DNA of 64,000 nucleotides from Sparassis latifolia. Taxonomy: Eukaryota; Basidiomycota; Agaricomycetes; Polyporales; Sparassidaceae. Location of the stretch: NCBI GenBank assembly GCA_018466975.1, contig CM031559.1, positions 62,001 to 126,000 of the forward strand. Direction: 5' to 3'. Every line of letters starts with the position of its first letter. Positions within the stretch are counted from its first letter, which is position 1. Positions 24,240 to 35,536 of the stretch are shown here, piece after piece. The translations under genes were made by a program, and so were the position numbers. The notes beneath the pieces are model-generated. The model was given only the letters and a program-made list of their open reading frames with translations. It was not told the DNA's origin and searched no databases.

Positions 24240-24611
24240 GTGTCGACCCCCTCTCCAGATTTGCCTGTCTGGAGAGCATTTGGTGCAATCGACTCAAGAT
24301 GGGCGGAGATTCGGCTATCCGGGACATTTCCCGGAACTCCGCTCAGTCACGGTTGTGATTCCTTTCTATGGCAGGTGGTTCGGGCGCCTACAGAGCGTTT
24401 AGCAGTCTGGAACGCAAAATCTAGAAAAGTTGTATCTAAACTGTGTTATGGAAAGTCACCCAATAGCACGCCTCGCGATGCTGAGTGTGAGTTAAGGAAT
24501 GCAACTCTGAGTCGTGGGAGAAGCTCAGCGAGGGTCGCACTCGGGCGGAACTCGAGGGGTACATCATGAACCAGATCAATTTGTCGCGAGACGCGTCCGA
24601 CATGGTATGTG
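24240..24611 (+). pseudogene. LRR-like coding remnant cut off by the retrotransposon
   Basis: The plus strand reads FPELRSVTVVIPFYGRWFGR, then a stop, then NLEKLYLNCVMESHPIARLA. After a GTGAGT...AG stretch it reads SWEKLSEGRTRAELEGYIMN and QINLSRDASDM, followed by a GTATGT donor at about 24,605. The copia element begins a few bases later at 24,617. The sequence looks like exons of an F-box/LRR-type gene in inverted orientation to its neighbour, with an internal stop. Confidence 0.35.
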
Positions 24612-24616
24612 GATTC

Positions 24617-24849
24617 TATTAGCGCAGCTGATATGAATTCTTCCGAGTGAGTGATTGGGGAAGAGATATAATTGCTGGGACCTGCAAGAGGTCCCTCCTT
24701 ATATACTACACCAGTAGACTAGTCCAGAACATACCACATAGTTCTCATAGCTACTGTATCCTTCGATGCTGAATAAGATATCGGGGAATATCGCCCGACT
24801 ACCTGGATGCTCCGGATTGCCTAATAAGGTCATCCCGAAGCCTCCAACA
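24617..24849 (-). repeat. 3' LTR of the copia element
   Basis: This 233-bp LTR starts TGTTGGAGGC and ends GCTAATA on the minus strand. It matches the right-hand LTR except at two sites, near 24,751 and 24,765. Both differences are C/T or G/A changes at CpG positions. Confidence 0.93.
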
Positions 24850-24858
24850 CTCCCCCTC
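24850..24858 (-). other. Polypurine tract
   Basis: The minus-strand GAGGGGGAG directly adjoins the 3' LTR, where plus-strand DNA synthesis of a retroelement is primed. Confidence 0.8.
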
Positions 24859-27800
24859 AAGCCGGAAGCATCCCAAGTTCCAATGTGAACTTTTGGTGCT
24901 TAGGCTTGGGTAGGGCCTTAGTAAATACATCTGCTACCATCTCATCTGTAGGACAGTAGCACAATTGAATAATGCCATTTTCCACCTTTTCGTGCACGAA
25001 ATGATTCTGCATATCAAAGTGCTTTGACCGCGCGTGATACTGCGGGTCGCGTGCTATCGCGATCGCTGCCTGGTTATCACAATAAATTTCTGTGGGTTCT
25101 TCTTGTGCAAACCCGAGTTCTGCCAGTAAGTTTCGCAGCCATATTGCTTGACGTGTCGCGTGCGCGAGTGCTGTATACTCGGCTTCTGTCGAGGATGTTG
25201 CTGTTGTTGTTTGTTTCTTCGAACTCCATGCTACGGCTCCTCCTCCCAAGTAAAAGACATGACCCGAGACTGATTTTCGGTCATGGTCTGATGCATAATC
25301 TGCGTCCGTATATCCTCCTATTATATTTCCATTCGGTGCATCCAAATCGCGTCGCGTGTACGTGATGTGCAAGTCACGTGTTCCTGCGAGGTACCGTAGA
25401 ATGCGTTTTGCCGCTGTCCAATGGACAGGTCATGGGCACGCTGTGTATTTGCTCAGCATCTGTACAGCGTAGGAAATATCTGGCCTTGTTCCCACTGCTG
25501 CGTACATCAGCGATCCCACCATCGACGCGTAACCTCCCGCCAAACGGTCGTCCGCCTCCTCATTCTCGTCCTTTACCGTGAGCACCACATTCGGATCGAG
25601 CGGCATCCCTACAGCGTTGGCGTTCTCAAGCTGGTATCGCTTGAGAATGCTCTCGATGTAGTGCTGTTGCGAGATTTGAAGTGTTCCCACTTCCCTATCT
25701 CGCTTAATTTCAATCCCAACAATTTTCTGCGGCTCACCAAGGTCCGTGACTTCGAAGAGGTCCTGCAGGTCGCGCTTGAGCTCCTCCATGAGCTTCGGAG
25801 AGTTGGTGAATAACAGTAAGTCATCCACCCATACCGTGATAATCTGAACTTCTCCTTCCTTCCGCTCCCGCAGGTATACACATGGATCCGCCTCCAGCCG
25901 CTTGTACCCGAGCTCTGTCAGCTCGCGATGCAGCTTGCGGTTCCATTCACGCCCGGACTGCTTTAGTCCGTGGCGTCTTCTTGGTCGACAAATCGTCCAC
26001 TTCCATCATCGAAGCCTTCCGGCTGTTGCATGTAGATCTCCTCCTGGAGGTCTCCATTCAGGTAAGCTCCCTTGACATCCATCTGGCCTATTTCCCAGTT
26101 ATTAACTACTGCTAATGCTAGGATGGCCCTGATGGACTCAAGACGAACTACAGGGGCAAAGGTTTCAAGGAAATCCATCCCTGAGATCTGTGAGTACCCC
26201 TGTGCCACCAATCTGGCTTTGTACTTGACAACCTGACCCTCCTTGTTGGTTTTCCTCTGGAAGACCCACTTGCAGCCCACAGCATTTCGATCTTTTGGTA
26301 AGTCTTGTAGCTCCCAAGTCCCCATGCCCTGCAACTGATCATATTCAGCTTTTACAGCCTTTTCCCATTCTGACCATTCCGGAGAGGCTTGGGCCTCCGC
26401 GAGGCTTCGCGGTTCATCTCCTGCACTCGCCGTTCTGTCGCCCGATGCCAGCGCTGTCGCATACAGTGCCTGCGTGATCTCTTCAAATTCTTCGGGCGTC
26501 ACAGCGACTTTCGCACTTTCATCCAGTGCGTTCTCTTTCGGCACTCCCGGCGGCTCGCGCGACTTCGCGGGCTGTGCGCGGGGGTTATCCATCTTTCGAT
26601 AGTCATGATCCTGCATGGCGCGGGTCGTACGATGAAGAGGGATCTTCGGGGGTGCAGGCAAGAATGTCGGTCGCTCTCGCATGTTTTCCTGCATCTCGGG
26701 AGGTAAGTCTTCCTTCGTAATGTGGTTTCCATCGTGTTTCTTGTTAGACTGATCAGCTTTGACAGGTACTGATGCTGGTTTTGATGCAGATGTGGGAGGC
26801 TGCTGCTTGACAGCTCCTCCTGACTCCCCCTCGAGTGGCAGCCTGTTCCCATCATTGAACTGGTGTACAGGGACGTTACTCGTTGGTTTCGGGGCATCTG
26901 CAAACACAAAATTTCGCAAGACTCGGATCGAGCGTGCACCCGCATCATAGTAGCGCACGGCCTTCAGGCCATCAGCAAAACCCACGAAGGTGTGCTTCTT
27001 CGACTTTGACTCGAGTTTTGAGAGGTTCTGACCTTCCGTCAGAATCCAGACATCTGATCCGAATTCTCGTAGGTGTGCAACATTGGGTTTATTGCCTGTC
27101 CACGCCTCTTCCGGGGTTCTCCCATGCAGTGCCTTCGTCGGCGCTCGATTTCGCAGGTATGCTGCATATGCAACAGCTTCTGCCCAGAGGAAGCTTGGAA
27201 GATTCTTCGCAATCAACATCGCGCGTGCAAGCTCGAGCAAGGTTCAGTTAAATTGCTCGGCTACACCATTCTGTGAAGGTGAGTACGGTGCTGTTGTTTG
27301 CAGCTCAATTCCTTTCTCACGGCACCACCCTTTCAGGTTTTTATTGATGTACTCGGACCCGTTGTCAACACGCACGATCTTTGGCAGGTGCCCGAAGCGT
27401 CATTCAATAAAGGTGAGGTATTCTTTCAATTTTTCAAAAGCCTCACTTTTATGTTTCATGAACAGGACTTGGCACCTCCGCGTGCAGTCGTCCATGAACG
27501 ATATGTAGTAACGTGATCCGGCGATCGATACTACATGTGCGGGGCCCCAGACATCACTATGCGTCAACTCGCCTGGCATCTGGGAGCGGTCCTCCGCCTC
27601 CTTCAGGTATGCACAACGTGCCTGCTTAGCTTGTACGCAGGCTTCGCACTGCGTGAGCGGCATTGAGTTTTCGTCAATGGTAAGTCCTTCTACCATCTTC
27701 TCCTTGTATAGCCGTTCTAATCCAGTGATACCCAGATGTCCGTATCTTCAGTGCCATGACTCCCACGAGTCATTATCTTCGTGTGCAACATTCACGCGTT

Positions 27801-28500
27801 CGTTCATCGGCGTCGCAATCTTGGCCCGCATATCGAGCAAGTACAAACGGCCGATTTTCCGGCCTTCAGCGATGGCATGGCTGCCACTCTCCCGTAGCGT
27901 TATCCCTCCATCACCACCGTCAAAGTGTCCGCCCGCCTCGTCCAGACAGGTGAGCGACACTAAGTTATTCATTGCTTTTGGTGCGTATAACACATCCTTC
28001 AGACAGAAGGTAAAAGTCTTGCCGCTTATCCTGCTATTGACTTCCACAGTGCCACGCCCAAGTGCGCGTATGCTCTGGTCACCAATGCCGGTGATCGATG
28101 AGGCTTCAAGCGGCATGAAGTCCGTTATTGCATCACGAAGGTTCATAACGTGCGACGTCGTTCCCGAGTCAGCTAGCCAGTCATAACATGAGAACTGACT
28201 ACTAAATTGCTGCCCAATACCGATTGCCTCGTCTGTGCGGAATGCAACATCTCGCAGCACATCATTTGTTGACTGTGCCTGGTTCGTGTGCACCTGCGCA
28301 CGGCCTCCTTTTTTACTTTGCGGTCCCTGACCCGCCTTGCCGCCGCCTTTCGACCAACACTCATGTTGAGTGTGTCCACGCTTGTGGCAATTCCAGCACT
28401 CCGCGTCGGACTTCCTGTCCGTTCCGCCCTGTGTGGTATTCTTCGGCTGGGTCCACTGCCCACGCGCTGCCAGCGCAGACTCATCGGCACCGCCTTTCTC
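24857..28500 (-). pseudogene. pol: copia pol: zinc knuckle, protease, integrase, RT and RNase H
   Basis: Seen from right to left: a CCHC knuckle CWNCHKRGHTQHEC (about 28,400), protease core WLADSGTTSHV (about 28,165), integrase HHCC/core region (27,750-27,250), reverse transcriptase (26,400-25,430; DDE-type YxDD equivalent VDDLLLF at about 25,820), and RNase H (25,372-24,857; TDADYASD and SSTEAEY). The frame is broken by TGA codons at about 28,501, 27,748, 27,400, 27,243 and 25,430. At most of these the family expects Arg, so they look like CGA to TGA changes. A one-base shift lies near 25,985. The final residues reach the polypurine tract. Confidence 0.9.
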
Positions 28501-29770
28501 TCACCGGCACCGGTATTCTTCGAGCAAGATGGCTATCAATTCATGCGATGTCGGCAACTTGTCCTTCTGGCTTGTTGCACCCAGGTACGCAGATGTGAAC
28601 TGGTCCCAAGACTCCGGTAACGATGTGATCAGGATCGCTCGAAATTCGTCATCCGACACCTTGCTACCCATCATGTGTAGCTGCTCCTGTGTCCGGCGGA
28701 GCTCCATGATATGCGCTGCGATATCGCTGCCTTCCGTGGCAACTGTGCGATAGAATTTCCTTCGGTACGCCATTATCCCCAGTTGTCCACTCGCCTCCTT
28801 TACTAACTTCAATTGGTTCCACATCTCCGCAGCCGTTGTAGCGTCCGCAATGTGTATCATCTGCGAGTCGCTCAACAGCAGCTCGATAACGGTCTGGGCT
28901 TTTTGATCGCCCTCAACCCATTTCGTGATCACCGCCGTTTCTCCTGCCATTGGTGTTGTTGCATTTGCCGGCTTCGGCTTCTCCAATGTTCCATCGACAT
29001 ATTTCAAGACACCGCGCTCCCTCAAGATCGCCATACTATCATGTGGGGGGAGTTGCGAAATCCAAAAAATCGGCAACACTGCCGTCGCTGCTTCCACACT
29101 CAATAAATAAATCAGATAAAATTGTAGGACGATACTATACACCAGTAGATGTGTTCTACCAAGCCAGGGGTTCAGGCATTCTGGGATTGCTGAATGAGAC
29201 ATCAAATACCGCGTTTGCAACTATGGTAGGTGTACTAATATCAAAGATCTCTCTTGATACTGAGAATGACTGACCCAAGTGATGTTTGGGTGATAGCAAT
29301 ATGTGCTACAGCACTGTGTTCCACCATCCCGATAAGTGTTTTGGGCAATCAGACATGCTTCAGCCTGCATTTTGTAACACTCCCGATGAAAAGCGTGACG
29401 ACGTATAGCCCGATATGGCACCCGCGTGAGCGCTCCGTCCGCGAGATGAGCGTGACATCTGTGTGACAAAATCAGCAACACCACCCCCCGTCAACACCCA
29501 CCACCGGCATCTTGCCATCTCTCCCTCCTCACCACGAGAACATGTAAAAAAATTTGCAAAATGTAATGTGGAAGTGCATACATCTGCCCATGTAAAAATG
29601 AAGACAAAGCATCCCGGAATACAGAAGAGGAAGCCCGAGCGCTCAAAGATTGGTAACTCCCCCCTCATGATAGTAGTACGGCACTTCCATGGGAGCCAGT
29701 TGTCATCGCAAAGTTGCTCGATTCGGAACAAGGACGACAGGCTGTCACGAGATTCGGTAGTACTCGACAT
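28501..29770 (-). pseudogene. gag: copia gag, split by a TIR element
   Basis: The coat-protein part starts at 29770 (MSSTTESRDS) and reaches NWLPWKCRT, where the 638-bp insert begins. It resumes after the insert with MAILRERGVLKYVDGTLEKP and continues through the usual gag helices to a TGA at 28,501. Removing the insert plus one TA (640 bp) puts both halves in one frame. Gag forms the particle that packages element RNA. Confidence 0.85.
29036..29673. mobile_element. Non-autonomous TIR element (MITE-like), TA target duplication
   Basis: It is 638 bp with terminal inverted repeats CTATCATG(T/A)GGGGGGAGTT, 18 of 19 matching, flanked by TA at 29034-29035 and 29674-29675. A TA duplication fits Tc1/mariner-like elements, but the termini alone do not prove the family. 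No transposase is visible. It disrupts copia gag and must therefore be younger than the copia lineage. Confidence 0.85.
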
Positions 29771-29839
29771 TGTAACTACCGATAGTCAGAGTGTGTAACA
29801 AGTAAGTAGAAGCTGGTAAAGTATAAGCTATAAGCTAGC

Positions 29840-29852
29840 GGGGCTCATAACC
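29840..29852 (-). other. Primer-binding site of the copia element
   Basis: The minus strand reads GGTTATGAGCCCC directly after the 5' LTR. It is complementary to the anticodon arm (GGGCTCATAACC) of initiator tRNA-Met rather than to a tRNA 3' end. Drosophila copia primes from the same internal region using a half-tRNA. Confidence 0.75.
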
Positions 29853-30085
29853 TATTAGCGCAGCTGATATGAATTCTTCCGAGTGAGTGATTGGGGAAGA
29901 GATATAATTGCTGGGACCTGCAAGAGGTCCCTCCTTATATACTACACCAGTAGACTAGTCCAGAACATACCACATAGTTCTCGTAGCTACTGTATCCTTT
30001 GATGCTGAATAAGATATCGGGGAATATCGCCCGACTACCTGGATGCTCCGGATTGCCTAATAAGGTCATCCCGAAGCCTCCAACA
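29853..30085 (-). repeat. 5' LTR of the copia element
   Basis: This 233-bp LTR (TGTTGG...CTAATA on the minus strand) contains a TATA-like stretch (GTATATAAGG, minus strand) that may be the element promoter. It is nearly identical to the 3' LTR. Confidence 0.93.
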
Positions 30086-30090
30086 GATTC

Positions 30091-30800
30091 ACCAACATTT
30101 GCTATGATGACAACAGAGCTGTACATATGGCGGACATGAAAGACATACAGAGTGCATGATAATGACAAGGGTGGACTAATGCAAGATTGTTTTCTTTGGT
30201 AGACACAAAGGTGAGTGAGACCGGGGAGGGGAGTCTGGGGAAACCACGTCATGGAATGCATCGTCAGCGCCTTCAGCTGTGGTACAGTTGCATCGAATAG
30301 CCTCCGCTCATTAGGCTGTCGAACAGAATCCAGAGTTAAGACCTTGAGAGTTGGAGCAGAATGGTGCAGGGTAAAGAGGTCGGAGTAATGATCCATGTGA
30401 AGCTCCTCGACGCGCGATAGATGCAAATTGAACGGATTAGCGAAAGGCCTTTGATATGAAATTTCAGAGGTGCCGATCGGGAGCATTGCAAAAATGTCGG
30501 AGCAGCAAGAAGTAAGGGATCGCTGAAACGATCGCCGATATGTGTCCAAAGAAGGGGCAGGTCCAACGCCAGAATACGCCACCGTCGGCAAATATGCGTC
30601 AGGTCAATCAGTTTATTTGACGGTCGGAGTGAGGCAAATGGCCACTGGAAGTCGCCAGCGTCGTCGTCGATCAGCGCGGCAGAATATTGGAAGATGAGAC
30701 TGAGGATGTCATCGGGACAATGGTTGATGGGAGAAAAAGAGTTGATCAAACACCGGACTGTCGACAATGCTGCGGCAAGAATATCCTTGAGGGAGTGCAA
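30091..30800 (-). pseudogene. F-box-like gene, frameshifted
   Basis: The start is MHSLKDILAAAL at 30800. An F-box-like domain follows (INHCPDDILSLIFQYSAAL, then LTHICRRWRILALDLPLLWT), of the type found in many Agaricomycete F-box proteins. Near 30,450 (SAPLKFHIKG) the conserved reading moves to another frame and continues as LSRVEELHMDHYSDLFTLHH and LPGLTHLCVY. The copia element begins immediately beyond the presumed 3' end. One base appears lost or gained, so the gene is probably dead unless that is a sequence error. Confidence 0.65.
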
Positions 30801-31845
30801 CTGGCGGACATACGGTCAAGATTCCCCTCCGATACGTGGTGGTGGAAAAATAACGACTCACTGCATCAAGGCTATAAACGGTAGTATATGCAAGTGTGCT
30901 ATAGTTAGTATGAGGGTACAAGCGAACAACGATGGGAGCTACCTTTCACGACTCCTGGCATTGAATAATTTCGACACGAGCGATTGCGCTGTACACAGGG
31001 AGCGTGTCAAAGACTCCGAAGGATTCAGATGTTCCATTTTTTGAGAATTTCAAGAAATAATCGCGATGCTTGGATAGTCTCTCCGATCGAGCGAACACGA
31101 CGGTTGATTGCAGGAAAAGATGCTCAGCGTGCAGACCGAGCGTATACAGCTTGCCTGCCTGCATGCACGAGTCAAAGTGACTCATACTGAGTATAAGCGC
31201 CCGACCATACTTACGATCATCCTCGATCGCTACAACAAGTGTAGCGCAGATTCCATAGGGCCAAACATCACGACTGGCCGCCACTTGATCTGTTACCATA
31301 TCCTCTCGAAATTTTGACTGCACAAACAATACAACTCACTCGCACCCCCAGATCACCGACCACACGTCAACGCGCAAGCTACGTGCCTTCATAGATAGAT
31401 CCTAATACACCGCAAGGATTATGACGCGTGCCGTGAGCGCAGGTGAGCGCAGTGGGCACGGTTGAAGCGCAAACAGACCGGAGAGTGACCTTGCAGTGAC
31501 GCGGATGTCATTAATGGTCTCTATGTTGAGTGTAAGTTACAACGCATCCGCCGCAATGTACCAATCAGTACTGATATTTTTGCCCATAAGCCAGTGGTTG
31601 GTGTTGTGTTTAGAGCAGGATTCGCAAACGTAAGTAGCTTGTTTGGCCCATATTGTGCTTGACACACCCGTGGTTCGTCCACGTCAATCTGTCACTTTCC
31701 AGCGCTCATCGTGGTCTCGTGTCTTTCTACAACCCTCTGCGGTGCTGCAATTTTAGGTGCATCGTGTTCCGGGTACTACCGAACAAAGCCTCGCTAACGC
31801 CAGTTCCTCATCCTTTTCACCCTCATCCACTCAAGCCCTCACGCG
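30801..31845. other. Intergenic region
   Basis: No conserved gene seen. An uninterrupted 127-codon frame on the minus strand (30,946-31,329) has ordinary composition but no recognisable domain, so I do not call it a gene. The pyrimidine-rich segment at 31,680-31,845 is probably the promoter and leader of the next gene. Confidence 0.4.
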
Positions 31846-34800
31846 ATGGCGCATCCACTCTTCTGGCCTGGAGTATACTACTTCTACCCGATCGGTAATA
31901 CACCTGCGATATGTCTGACTAGAGACCTTGCGCCTGAAGAACCCGCGAACATCCTGTTGCTCGGATGTGGGGATCCGAGGAATATCTTGTATACCATTTT
32001 CTGCGAGCCTAACGCCAGTGAGGAGTCATCATTCTGGTAGTCTGTTCGATAGTCTTTGTCTGACGTATCCTTGGCAGTGAAACGCAAACTCGACTTCACT
32101 TGTTGTGACGTAGATCCTGCGATACTGGGTAAGATTTATTTTGTATTATCGTGGCAGTGGCTTAGTGCTCGACCGTAGCGCGCAACGTACTGCTCCTGAC
32201 AATCGTCGCCGACAAACACCCCAACGCGACTGCGATATGGAACGTTTTCTACCACATGTATCTGGATGATGAATCGCACAGGGTGTTGGTGGAGCAATGC
32301 AAGAAATTGCTTGACTTCTCACAAAGTCTCCAGCACTGGCGTGCTTCTCCGTACGGGCCCTTCATCCGTATGTGCACGGAATTTACACTCGTAGAACTGC
32401 GTCGGCACTGGTCCCTTTACGCCTGTATGCACAGTCTTCCGCATAGCCGTATCGCCGCGATATGTGATGCGTTCTCGTCCAAACTGGCACCTCAGAAGTC
32501 CCACATCGTCCTCGGCACTACACGGGCCGCTGGTCCGCTCATTGCCAAGGCATTGCCCATCTGCGCCGTCCAATTTGAGCGGTACTGGAAGACGGGCGTG
32601 ACGTTCTCGGACCCCGAGCGCATAATCGCTTCGAAGCTCGTGAACCCCACTTTCGTCTATTCCCTGGGCGGCGAGGGTTTCTCCGTGCAGTACGGAGTCG
32701 ACCCATTAATCTCTTTCCATTATGCTGCCGTTCTTGGCAATGCAAAACGAGAAATTGGGGTATCCGATCTTGTTGATGCCGCGCAGGCTCAGTTCAAGGA
32801 TTGGTGCACCGCATTTTCCTCCGCAACTTCTTCCCTTGCCTCTTCCGTACCCGTCATTCGCTGTTTCCTCGGTGAGGCCACTGCTGTTTGCCGTACACTT
32901 CGGACGTTTGGTGAGAGTGGAACAGTATCGTCTTCTATTCCCGTGTCCCAGTTCGAGACACAACTCATACAACTAGATGAGGAGGAATACAACTCGCGTG
33001 GCGCACCTTCGACGTTCAACGTGATTGACTCGTCCAACTTGGACGATCATATCGCGCTGTTGAACGTGCTCATCATAACAGTCCCTCTTCTTGCATCCGC
33101 ATCACCATCCAGTGTGCTGTACACCGAATCGCTAAATTATAACGGAGAGAATGCCACAAAGGACTTTGCGGAGCGCCTATACGCCGACATTACCACTTTT
33201 GGGATTCTCCTAGGATTATGCCCCGTCGACTACCTTTCAGGCTTTACCACGCGATGCAACACACACGAACTGCTCATGTACCTAAAAATAGCAGACAAAC
33301 CCAGGCAGTTCCATCAAGTGACGACCTGGAAGTCGCCTGCAGCTGGAGACTTCCTTGCCGTGCAGAGCAAACAGTGGTGCCTACCACCCGCCTTTGAAGC
33401 ACGCCAACTCGGTACGCTTCTCTACGACATGTATCACCAACTGTTCGAACAAGAGGATGCAAACCACTTCATTGAGCGTAACCAGCACAATGTGCGGAAT
33501 GCTATTGCGAATTCCAATCTGGTCCATTACATCCGGGAGAGCTTCGTCTTGTTCCTCAAGCTCGTCAGAGATCGACTACGGATACCTCAGGGGCAATGGC
33601 TGGATGTGATGGATCAATTCCGCTACATTGGGAATGCCGACCAGACACTCATAATGGATACCGTCCATTCTTGGGATTTTTTCACACAGTTACACAGGCA
33701 TGGTGTCCATAGGTTCTCTTTCTATGATATTGTCGTATCCAAAATTGGCAGATTCTCCTCGTGGAAGGTGGTCCCCAAAATCGTACGAATTGTTCTAGTC
33801 GTTCCACGCGAGAAACTGGCAGTGCTCGACGAAATGAAAGAGCGGATTGGCACGCCATTGTTGCGGTGCGATATTCGTGGCCCGTGGTCTCGTGGCTTGC
33901 GGTCCCATAACGTCTTCTCATCCGTTCATGCCGCATTCGGCCGGGTCATCTCGAGAGGGACAGAATCAAATCCCCGCGTTCTTTTTGATAAAGATCCTGA
34001 CGGGTGGAAGGGAACCTTACCGCTGGTAGTGTCGTTCACTTTAGCGGCAAGATATCTCACGGAATTTGAGCCGATGGAGACTCTAGACATATACCTCTCG
34101 GTCCGTGACACAGTTGCAAGTGTAGTGATGCTCTCCGATAGACTTGGCATGTGGCTCAGCCTCTTCAATGCCAAGCTGATGGACAAGTCGCACGTCTATG
34201 TCCTCCCGGAGGACTTTGTACCTTCCGAATACTGTTCCACGCCTCCAACTGTAGAGTCTCCAGCTCCAGGTCATCTGGCCCAGATTGGTTCGCCCTGCCA
34301 GATGGTCGTTGATTTGGACGAGGAATGTGAGGTAGTTGCTTCATTAACCTGCCGGATCTGTATCGAAGATAAAGAAGTCAAACGTCTTTTCGCATCCGAG
34401 AGGGTGACTCCACAAGTTCTACAGGTGTCTCCCTGTGTGATGCGGCTGAGTGTCAGAGATTATACACAGGATGTGGTCTATCCATTTCCCATCGTAGGGA
34501 GTCAGAACAAGCTACGTCTGGCCAGAACGTCGTTGTACATTGAGGTAGGTTCTCCATTATCTGCTGATATCATTGAGTCCAATGACACCCCGAATTGCAG
34601 GTGGTCGTCCCACCGTGTGGCCCATTTCAGAAACCAGATGGCATGAAATTGAATCCCTTCCCAGTTGTGCGCTCTGCAGATGTTTTGAATTTATGGAGTA
34701 TACATCGCCTCAATCTCCCTCTCCTCCCCATTCTCGACCTCAAGTCACCGGGTATCGAGAAGTGGCTCGATTCTCACCTCGGCACAATGTTCTCAAAACG

Positions 34801-35536
34801 CGAACATTCTGTTTTGAAGAAAAAGAACGAAGATGATGTTTTGGCACTTGTCAAGAACAGTCTAAATTCTATTTTCGTCCGCTCTACGGGGATGCAAAAC
34901 TCTCCTGTGCGACGAGTGTTCGCATTGCGAGATGCAGCTACGAATGAATGCGATACCCTGCTGTTCATCAGTGAGGTCAGATTTGACCTGCATTCCCATA
35001 CACTAGTCTGGGACGGATACGTACTCCCGCTTACTCCGGAGTTGGAGGCGGACATCAGAAGCATCTTCAGCAAGCTGGTTAAGGAGGAAACCATGTCCCA
35101 AATGATGACATTCAAGGGCGAGCTCGGTGCATGGAAGCAGCTCCTGCCCGCTTTGGTCGAGCGCTGTCGGACAACTTGGATGCACGGAGTCAACTGCGAA
35201 TACAAATCCACGGGTCAGATCCCGCGCTCGGTAGAGTTGCACGCAGTAGACCCACTGTGTAGTTGTGGTAGGGGGAAGGATACGGAAGGTATGTCAAAAG
35301 TCGCGCTGTGGAAGGACTTCGCGCCGTACGTGACCCGAGTGGCACTGTCTCCGCTGTTTGCAGTGTCGTACTTGGAGACGGTCGTTCGTGATCCTGCGAC
35401 CCACCGGTGCTATATATGCAGAGGGAGAGGTCAGCCTAGACTGAGGGCGTGTGGACGGTGCAAGAAGGTACGATACTGTTCCGAAATGTGCCAGAAGAGA
35501 GACTGGAAATCACACAAAGTGCGCTGCAAGGCCTGA
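31846..35536 (+). CDS. DUF4470 / MYND-finger protein
   Basis: Proposed exons 31846-32017, 32078-32128, 32179-34544 and 34601-35536 give 1,174 residues with no disruption. The N-terminus (HPLFWPGVYYFYPIGNTPA, ILLLGCGDPRNILYT, LDFTCCDVDPAILARNVLLL) is the DUF4470 domain. The C-terminus is a MYND zinc finger with ligands in CYIC, CGRCKKVRYCSEMC and SHKVRC. The pair is common in Agaricomycetes. DUF4470 resembles a Rossmann-type methyltransferase start, but activity is not established. MYND fingers bind proline-rich partners. A truncated relative lies at 48.3-48.9 kb. Confidence 0.88.

Larger units (their letters stand above)
24617..30085 (-). mobile_element. Ty1/copia LTR retrotransposon, complete but defective
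   Basis: The element is 5,469 bp, lies on the minus strand, and is flanked by the 5-bp target duplication GATTC (24612-24616 and 30086-30090). Order from the right: 5' LTR, primer-binding site, gag, zinc knuckle, protease, integrase, reverse transcriptase, RNase H, polypurine tract, 3' LTR. This integrase-before-RT order defines the copia superfamily. The coding part carries several TGA stops and one frameshift, and gag is split by a 638-bp TIR element. It cannot encode its own proteins, although the two LTRs differ at only two positions. Confidence 0.95.

Noticed and set aside
24857..29770. Reading the copia stops as programmed readthrough
   Set aside because: There are several, spread through pol, and they lie at Arg positions, together with a frameshift; decay explains them better.
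30946..31329. 127-codon minus-strand frame
   Set aside because: Open and ordinary in composition, but with no domain, signal or splice context; not enough to call a gene.
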